The notes under the pieces were generated by a model. The model was not told the origin of the DNA and did not search any database. It saw only the letters and a program-made list of their open reading frames with translations. The translations under genes and the position numbers were made by a program. 64,000 bases of DNA, taken from positions 5,293,243 through 5,357,242 of the forward strand of contig NC_052356.1 of assembly GCF_009727055.1 (NCBI RefSeq), written 5' to 3'. Of this stretch, positions 56,501 through 64,000 are shown piece after piece. Within the stretch, counting starts at the first letter, position 1. Every line of letters starts with the position of its first letter. The DNA is from Benincasa hispida (Eukaryota; Streptophyta; Magnoliopsida; Cucurbitales; Cucurbitaceae).

Positions 56501-59058
56501 TTACGATCTTCACCAATTTTTCTGCCAAAACAAAATGGTATTAGCTTGTATGTTCAATGTCTCAAAATTCCAAACCTGAATCTAAGTCTTAAACCAAAGA
56601 GAGGTTACTAATTTAACTCAAAATCAAAAGGGGTGAACTTCACCTCCAAAATTATAAGGAAAAATAAGTCTTACCCGAAGGTTTTCCTTCAAAAATTTCT
56701 GGACGGGGGAAACGCGACCGACGGGCGTCGACTTATGGCTGCCATAGATAGTGCGAGCTGACTGTGTATAGACTAGTCGGACGGCATAAATTGTGCTTTA
56801 GGCTAGCAGCTATTTGAGGGTCTATCATGAGAGGGGGTTTCGAGAGTGAGAGAGTAGGGGAATTTCTAGGTCTACAGATTTTATTCAGCAGTGATTATAA
56901 CGAACAAACCAAAGCTTCAAACAATGATCCAACCGTTCCAAAATGAAACTCTATATATCCCAAAAGACTGACCAAATTGAGCACGATCCAACAGTTTTTA
57001 AACTCTGGAAATCATAATTTTGTGAATACTTCAAATGGAAAATCGAATTGCTTTCTCCCCAATTTTTTCCCCTCTTTTCACTCTCATTAATTTTCGAAAA
57101 AAAAAATCAATTCTTTTATTTTTCCAATTTGTGAAAAGGACAAATAAAATATCATTATCATCAATACTTCTCCCAAAATCTCCAAACGATTTTATTAAAT
57201 TTAGAAATCAATTAACTTTCAAATTTCTTAATTTAGGCTTCAAAACCAAAATTTAAAGGCATAAGACCATCAATTTTGATTACAAATTAATCCTTTCCAA
57301 ATATTTAAATCAATTTCAAAAACTTATATAAAATTAATTATCTTTTTTAATTTTTTTTTTTAAGGTTGGCCCTTTAAAATCAAAATTCAATAGGAAGCAA
57401 AATTCAATAGTTTCAAGATAATCAGTCCGGAATATTCTAATCAATTTCAATCAATTTAACCAATAAATTTTTTTCAATTATTTCAATTTAACCCAATTTC
57501 CAAATGAAAGGGGAAATTTAAACTCAATAATTTTTAGATAATTAACTTAAATTTTCCTGAAATTCGGATGACTGTTATATTTTCTGAACTCGCTGCTAAC
57601 GGCGTGGTACGTGAAATGTCAACATCATACTGATTTCTCCCGAGGTATGCGTTTCATGTTGCATCCAAAACCTGGTGCATTCATCCCTCTATTATGTTAT
57701 CATTCATGTAACCGTAATCTTCTTACAATGTGACCGCATTCGCTCGATTGGCCTTCACTTTCAGCAAAACCGCATTCGCTTTGACGACCGCAGCCTCTAT
57801 GCGATGGACGCATGTAGGTGTATGCCGAAACATTCCATCGTCGAACGTTATGCATTTCGCCATTTGCGATGGAGAATTCTCGCATGGGGTCAGTCTTTGC
57901 GGTAGCCCGGCACGCGTATATGCTTCCGCTTCCTGCATTTAGCCTACAAAGATAGACAATTGAAACGCATAAAGTGGCGTTTAGCTGAGATTCTTAAGCT
58001 AAACGAATGCAAACTCATTTTGTTTCAATTGAATTGCCTAAATATTCGCCGCATTATATTGCACTTAAACAATTCCTATAATTCTAAATTAAAAGGCCTA
58101 AGATGACGTGCATTTCTGCCCGTCATCACACGGCAACTGTTGACACGTTAGTCCAAAATGCCAGGAAAAATAAATCAAATGTGAGAGATGTCTGATCGCA
58201 ACCCTAAGGGCTGCCGATGGGTGCCATGATGGCCGGTAGGAAATTGACTCTCTCGAGCCCTCTAACTCGAACGAAGGCTCGGTCTCCACTCGGAATGGAT
58301 GAAGAAGTATGAACTCTCCAAGCTTTCTTCTCACGCGTCGTTGGACACCAGAGATCCGCCCTAAGGCTGACGCCTCAAGCAAAACAACCATGGATGATAG
58401 AAATTTTGCTCCAACAGCTTCTATTTATAAGGCTTTGATCACCGACAACATTAATGGACCTGCTTGATTTCTGACATTCCGACGTATACGACGTTTGGTT
58501 TTTTCTGAATCGTCTACTGATTAACAGCGTGGTAGGTGAAAATTCAACATCATCTTTTGATTCTCCTGAGTATTGCGTTTCATTGCTGCATTTCCACCAA
58601 CCTTGCGTTCATCCCTCTATTATGTTATCATCAAGTAGCCGCAATCTCTTTTATTGATGACCAACATTTCGCTCGATGGCCGCAATTCTCGGGATGATCG
58701 CCATTCACTTGACGACCACAACCTCTATGTGATGGATGCCAATCGTGGTTGATGGCCGCAACATCCATGCGTCGAACGTATGCATGTTGCCTTTCCGGTG
58801 GAGAAATTCTCCGCATTTGTTGGTCTTTACGATTAGAACGGCTTCCGTGTATGTTTTCGCTTTCTGCATTAGCTACAAGGATAGACAATTGAACTCATTA
58901 ATAACGCCATAATAGTGGGTTAGCCGAGATTCTTAATGTTTGAACGACGCAAACTCATTTTCTCATGAATTCCTAACATATTCACCGCATTATTGCACTT
59001 AAACAATCCTCATAATTTAAATAAAAGTTTAAGATGACATTCTTTCTGCCCGTCATCA
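53552..59058 (-). repeat. Copy 2 of the gypsy LTR dimer
   Basis: Corresponds to 43985-49296. LTR 1 ends at 58128 and LTR 2 at 59058, both in CCCGTCATCA. Interrupted by the chromovirus-like LTR copy at 55056-57579. Confidence 0.75.
55056..57579. repeat. Copy 2 of the chromovirus-like solo LTR
   Basis: Corresponds to 45430-47868 and keeps the TTTTC flanks (55051-55055, 57580-57584). It is 85 bp longer, through scattered small insertions. The minisatellite copy is at 55612-55845. Confidence 0.75.
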
Positions 59059-59497
59059 CCCTCTCCCTCCGCATTACCTTTGGGGTAGCCTACAAAAAGC
59101 CTAACCTTAACCGTGTTCCAACTTCTTAGGATTTGCCTCCAGCACATGTACGGGTAAAACCAAAATGTAGAAGTGATGTAAACTAGCTTTACGCCAGTTT
59201 CACAATCCAGAGGTGTTTCTCGCAACACTCTTAGAAAGAAACACAATTGAGTATTGTATACTGCAGTCTCCATGCGAAACCCCAAAACGAGTCAGTAAGG
59301 AAGCATAACTCATCATCGAACGAACCATGTCCAACAAGTTCTATTTCTCCTCTCGCCTACACCATTCTGCTGAGGTACCTAGCAGCTAAGAGATTGGAAA
59401 ACAATTTCATTTCTATCAAATATTCCTGGAACCAGAATTCAAGAACTCTTCATCTCGATCGATTCAAGTGTTTTAATCCTTCTATCCATGCATTTTC
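59059..59497 (-). pseudogene. Copy 2 of the copia integrase piece
   Basis: Corresponds to 49297-49739. The reading frame seen in copy 1 is further broken by small indels. Not an independent gene. Confidence 0.7.
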
Positions 59498-60787
59498 TGT
59501 TTGTGTTTTATGTCCAAAAAACTTGCAGTTTGTATAAATAATAAACATTTTATATTCAATATACTTGTATTGATCTCAGTAAAATTGTATGAAAGTCTAA
59601 ATTCCACATAACTAAGCCCATGACTATTTCATGAGTTACTGAACTTTTATGTGGGAGACTATAAGAGTGGATTGGGTTTCGAGTTAAATATAAAAATGAT
59701 CTATGGACATGAATGAGGTTGGGTACCTATTCTTGGGTAACCATTGATGTTACAAAGAAGTCTGTAAAGGCTACATACGATGTGATCCTAATTCGGACAT
59801 GTATGACTTGAGGAGTGGGGTGTCCTATGCAATGATTTGCATAAGATCTCAAGACCAAGAAATAAGTCACTCTTTACTTATATTAAGTTGTTTACTGTTT
59901 AAGACTGACTATTTCACCTAGATGACCTAGGTAACTCGATGTTCTTAATCCCGAGCTAACTATGAACTTCATTTTATTCGGGATTGCCCTTAAGTTGCGT
60001 GTTTGAGGGTTGGCTCAAAAGTGACGGATCAATAAGACTTTTCATTTTTAGGGGTAAGACAGGATAGATAGCTGGGAAATAGGGTACAAGACGAAGTTCA
60101 CACCTACCCGATCTAGGGGATAGGAGAAAGATTGTTCTCTCAAGTACTGAATCCAAGTCTTAAACAAGGGCCTCACCCTTCACTGGGCTAAGAGAGTTTG
60201 GTTTGTTGATCTGATCACAAACCAGTTGTTCATGTAGAGGATCAGTAGAGACTTGAGGAATAAGACGTAAAATCTCGAGGGTTAAAACAATATTTGACCC
60301 AGTCATTATTACGAACAACCTGTGAAGGGTCGACTTACTGATGGTTAAATCATGTGGAAATAATATCCTATAGTAAGAGGAGTGCAACTATGGGGTTTAG
60401 TGAAATGACCCATTAGTTAACGAATGAGGACTAATTTGGTCTAATGAGTTTAGCAATTAATCTCGGATCGTTGGAGCACATGATCTGTAGGTCCGCGAGG
60501 TCCCCTACTAGCTCGTTAACGGACTAGCTCTAGAATAGCGTGATAAGTTAATGTGAAATGTTCAAATTAGAATTAAGGGAATTAGTAATTATATGAGATA
60601 TAGTTACAAGTTTAATTTAAGAATTAAATGAAATAGAAGAGTTTATATATAATTAAATATTGATTTAAATATATAAAGATGGATATGTGTTAAAATTAGT
60701 TTAATATTTGATATTAAATTAATTAAGTTTTATTTAATAATTAATTTATGAAAATCAATTAAAATTTTCATTTTTAAAATCAAAATA
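59498..60787 (+). repeat. Copy 2 of the solo copia LTR, truncated
   Basis: Corresponds to 49740-51012 and stops inside the LTR at AAATCAAAATAGAT, where copia-2 RNase H sequence begins. From about 60340 it is almost identical to copy 1. Confidence 0.8.
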
Positions 60788-61285
60788 GATCTCCATAGTG
60801 GAGTCGGCGATGCACCCCAGCTTAGTGCTTTGCCACACTACAGCTCCTCCGTTAAGAGTAAAGACTAACCCTGAAGTGGACTTGCGAGAATACTTATCAA
60901 TCTGAAAGTCAGAATCTGTGTATCCAGTAAGGATCAAATCCCTAGATCCATATACAAGCATGTAATCCCTCGTTCTCTGGAGATACTTGTGGATGTTCTT
61001 CACTATCGTCCATTGACACCGACCTGGGTTATATTGATGCTTACTGACTATGCCCACAGCATAGCATATGTCTGGACAAGTACAGAGCATCGCGTACATA
61101 AAACTGCCAACGGAAGACGCATATGGGACCCGTCTCATCTCCTCAACCTCTTGAGGCATCTTAGGACACATGTCCTTAGACAAAGTGACTCCATGCCTGA
61201 ACGAAAATAGGCCCCTCTTGGAGTCCTGCATCGAGTACTTGAGCAACATCTTGTCAATGTATGATGCCTGAGACTGTGCTAGCAC
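60788..61285 (-). pseudogene. Copia-2 RNase H, truncated
   Basis: Encodes QASYIDKMLLKYSMQDSKRG, then YMLVYGSRDLILTGYTDSDF and KSTSGLVFTLNGGAVVWQS. It ends at ADSTMEI where the family should go on with an acidic active-site residue and about 100 more residues (present in copia-1 at 42117-42368). The break is the junction at 60787/60788. Confidence 0.85.
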
Positions 61286-61312
61286 TTTGTTCTTACGATC
61301 CTGAAAGATCTA

Positions 61313-62340
61313 TTAACGCAGAACAAACTGAGCATCTCCCAAATCTTTCATTTGGAATTGGATCGCTAGACAATTCTTAATTGCAGTCAGTAGACCTACA
61401 TCATTCCCAATTAGTAGTATATCAGCTACATACAACACTAAGAAAACTACTAATGCATTGATGATCTTCTTGTAGACACAAAGTTCATCAACGTTCTGGT
61501 CAAAGCCATACGACATGATCGCAGTATCAAATCGTATGTTCCAAGATCTAGACGCCTTTTTCAACCCATAAATGGACTGATTCAGTTTGCAAACCTTTTG
61601 CTCTTGACCTTGGGCTATGAATCCCTCGGTTTGCACCATGTAAATGGTCTCCTTAAGATTACCATTTAGAAAAGCCTTCTTGACGTCCATTTTACATATC
61701 TCATAATTATAATAAGCTACAATGGAATGCGGATCAGCTTTGGCATGGCAACAAGCGAGAAAGTTTCCTCATAGTCAACTCCTTCTACCTGAGTACAACC
61801 CTTTGCCACAAGTCGAGCCTTGAAGGTCTGCACCGTCTCATCAGTACCCGTTTGCGCTTGTAGATCCATTTACAACCTATAAGTCTTACCCCATCAGGCT
61901 TATCTACAAGATCCTATAATGAGTTGAAGTACATCGACTTCATCTCGAGATCCATGGCTTTGACCCCTTCATCCCGGTCAACATCCTCCATTGCCTTCTG
62001 ATAAGACAACGGATCCTTAGTGTCGCCATCTGCTACTATAGCAAGAATTTTCGTGAAACCTAAATAGCGAAGGGGCAGGTTCGCAACCCTCCCACTGCAT
62101 CGAGGTTTTCTCAACTCTTGAGGTGGAACTGACTTACTAGATGAACTCCCATCAACATTTCTTGCTGATGAAGTAGGCTCTTCAACAACTTTTGTTGAAG
62201 TTTTAGTAGTTTCATTGGAAAGCTCATGCAACACAACTTTACTACGTGGACTATGCTTCTTTATATAATCCTACTCCAGGAAAGTAGCGTTCGTGGAAAC
62301 AAACACCCTATTTTCCAATGGATCATAAAAATAACCCCCT
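61313..62340 (-). pseudogene. Copia-2 linker and reverse transcriptase
   Basis: 61914-62234 is the linker. 61313-61690 is RT with MDVKKAFLNGNLKETIYM, LNQSIYGLKKASRSWNIRFD and active-site block LYVADILLIGND. The second residue of the usual VDD triad (first Asp) is Ala at 61424-61426, so activity is not expected. The part between 61690 and 61914 is shifted. Confidence 0.87.
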
Positions 62341-62459
62341 CGTGTACCCTTGGGAAAACCTATAAAGAGGCATAACCTCGACCATGGTTCTAACTTCTTG
62401 GGATTTGCCTCAAGCACATGTACATGGCAACCTTAAATGCGGAAGTGACGTAAACTAGC

Positions 62460-63463
62460 TTAACACCTATTCCACAACTCTAGAGGTGTTCTCGCAACAC
62501 TCTTGAAAGGATAATAGTTGACTATGTATACCACAGTCTCTACTACGAAACCCCAAAACAAGTCTAGTAATGAAGCGTAACTCATCATCAAACGAACCAT
62601 GTCCAACAAAGTTCTATTTCTCCTCTCTACTACACCATTCTGTTGTGGTGTACCCAACACAGAGAATTGGGAAACGATTCTATGTTCTATCAAATAGTCC
62701 TGGAATGACGAGTCCAAAAACTCTTCACCTCCATTCGATTGAAGTGTTTTAATCCGTCTATCCAATACATTTTCAACTTCAGCCTTGAACTCTTTGAACT
62801 TTTCAAAGGATTCAGACTTCCGTTGGATCAAATAAACATACCCATACCTAGAGTAATCATCGGTGAACTGATAAAATACTCATAGCCACCTCTGGATCGC
62901 ACATTCATAGGACCACAAAGGTCAGAATGTACTAACTTAAGAGGCTCTTTGGCTCGATAACCTTTTCCAGTAAAAGGTCTTTTAGTCATCTTACCCTCAA
63001 GGCAATATTCGCATACCGATAAAGAATTTTCTTCTAACTCACTTAGAAGTCCATTCTTCACCAATCTCTCAATCCTATTGAGATTGATGTGCTCTAATCA
63101 AAGGTGCCAAAGTTGGACATTTTCTTTTGGAGAAATTCGTTGAAGTTTAGATTGAGTTACGACAGATTTAAACAACTATGTGTTATGAAGGGAACTTAAG
63201 TCTAATGGTCTTAGCACATACAAGTTACTTTCCAGATAAGATATACAAATTTCAACACCATCTTTATGAATAAACACTTTATTCACATTAAAAGAAAGCG
63301 TATATTTATATTGTAACAGACACTTTACAGAAATAAGGTTCCTCTTTAGTTCAGGAACTACATACACATCTCTTAAAACTAGAAACCTATTATGTAAATA
63401 TAACTGGATGCCTCCCACTGCCACAGCTGAGATGACGTGCCAGGTGCCTACTCGCATCGTCAT
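62460..63463 (-). pseudogene. Copia-2 protease tail, gag-pre-integrase and integrase
   Basis: 63176-63463 holds VVPELKRNLISVKCLLQYKY; 62828-63064 holds the CEYCLEGKMTKRPF half of the zinc region and KLVHSDLCGPMNV with the first catalytic Asp; 62460-62831 holds LQSNGGEEFLDSSFQDYL (Asp position replaced, N-G-G-E) and GTPQQNGVVERRNRTLLDM with the catalytic Glu. A TGA in the zinc region near 63098 and a frameshift near 62850 break it. Confidence 0.85.
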
Positions 63464-63544
63464 CTCACCAGCCTTCAGCTGCCGCCAAGATCTAATTTCC
63501 TAAAAAGAAGAACAAACGTGATTAGTGGCACCCGAATCAATTAT

Positions 63545-63960
63545 CTATGCAAAATCATCATTCTCCACTAAACATGTTTCCAACACAAGTAAATCATACT
63601 TACCTTTATCTTCCTTAGCCTTAGCCTTGGCGGCCTTCCTTTCCTTTAGCCAGCGAGGACAATTCCTCTTCCAATGTCCGTCCTGGTTGCAGTGGAAACA
63701 TTTTCCCTTTTCAACCGGTGGCGAACGACTCCTTGAGACAACCAATGCGGAAGCGTTTTCCCTTTCCCTTTACCACCCTTCTTCTTCTTCCCTTTTGCAA
63801 AGTTAGAAGTAGAAGGTGCAGACTTCGTTCATAAGGTCGAACCTCGATGGAACGTCCTAGAGGATGAAGCTACATTTTCCTCAGCCCTTTTCCTCTCCTT
63901 ACTTTTCAGTAAAGATTGATATGTCTGTAACTCATTGGGGAGAGTTATAAGGGTATACTT
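63545..63960 (-). pseudogene. Copia-2 gag end with CCHC zinc knuckle
   Basis: 63545-63745 encodes KCFHCNQDGHWKRNCPRWL, a complete CX2CX4HX4C knuckle that binds element RNA, followed by a lysine/alanine-rich linker. Upstream to 63960 is further gag sequence, shifted in frame. It continues past the window. Confidence 0.82.
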
Positions 63961-64000
63961 CACTTTGTTAAGAATAACATTGCTAACAAAGTGCAGGAAG

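Larger units (their letters stand above)
53518..60787. repeat. Noisy second copy of 43965-51012 (suspected assembly artefact)
   Basis: The same order of elements as 43965-51012 is repeated: end of copia linker, gypsy LTR dimer, chromovirus-like solo LTR, integrase piece and the first 1.29 kb of the solo copia LTR. Copy 2 is about 200 bp longer and carries scattered one- and two-base insertions and deletions, heaviest from 53.6 to 60.0 kb and sparse after 60.34 kb. Indels hit neutral and coding parts alike and favour runs. That pattern fits unpolished long-read sequence better than evolution. No gene should be called here. Confidence 0.8.
60788..64000 (-). mobile_element. Copia-2: Ty1/copia internal region, runs off the window
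   Basis: Minus-strand gag, integrase, RT and RNase H in copia order with no insertions, and the close relative that shows the empty sites in copia-1. The left end stops within RNase H at 60787, joined to LTR sequence; the right end continues past 64000. Confidence 0.88.

Noticed and set aside
53518..60787. True segmental duplication as the favoured explanation
   Set aside because: Indels dominate over substitutions and vary in density along the block, as with unpolished reads; kept open only as an alternative.
1..64000. tRNA or rRNA genes
   Set aside because: No convincing cloverleaf or rRNA block was seen by eye; the tRNA-like stretches are retrotransposon primer sites. A tRNA search would be decisive.

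Overview
The window looks like repeat-rich nuclear DNA of a dicot plant. The base composition is AT-rich, PMD-carrying Mutator elements and Ty1/copia and Ty3/gypsy retrotransposons fill most of it, and the gypsy primer site matches the 3' end of plant tRNA-Asp. Some LTR families resemble ones I associate with cucurbits, but that rests on memory and is weak. Only one plausible host gene is visible, an NDR1/HIN1-like (LEA_2) membrane protein on the minus strand near 17 kb.

Layout. 1-3.4 kb: the tail of a copia LTR, a gypsy-LTR-like stretch, and a complete solo copia LTR (1463-3385) with a 5-bp target duplication. 4.03-10.84 kb: MULE-1, a Mutator-like element on the plus strand with a decayed transposase followed by a plant mobile domain (PMD) gene; its ends carry hairpins and an expanded minisatellite. 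10.8-13.3 kb: mostly AT-rich DNA without genes. 13.3-15.2 kb: a cluster of TRIM-like LTRs with tRNA-Met-type primer sites. 17 kb: the LEA_2 gene. 18.0-18.6 kb: a foldback element inserted in an older dispersed repeat. 19.26-24.82 kb: MULE-2, on the minus strand, with the same transposase plus PMD plan but unrelated end palindromes. 26.4-31.2 kb: LTR fragments, partly nested. 31.2-64 kb: a deep retrotransposon nest.

The nest is readable from target duplications and from comparing interrupted with uninterrupted copies. A minus-strand copia element (3' LTR 31229-42013, coding parts to 52.8 kb) sits in a plus-strand copia LTR that begins at 30399. An Athila-type gypsy element (33129-41801) sits in its 3' LTR. 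Its pol gene is split by a gypsy LTR dimer (43985-49296), itself split by a chromovirus-like solo LTR (45430-47868), and by a solo copia LTR (49740-51591). A second minus-strand copia pol (60788-64000) runs off the right edge. Every transposon gene is broken, so nothing in the window looks autonomous.

The most important caution is that 53.52-60.79 kb is a second copy of 43.96-51.02 kb peppered with single-base insertions and deletions in coding and non-coding parts alike. This looks like uncorrected long-read sequence used to fill a gap, or a misjoin, rather than biology. The most biologically interesting pieces are the two PMD-bearing Mutator elements, each with its own set of subterminal palindromes.
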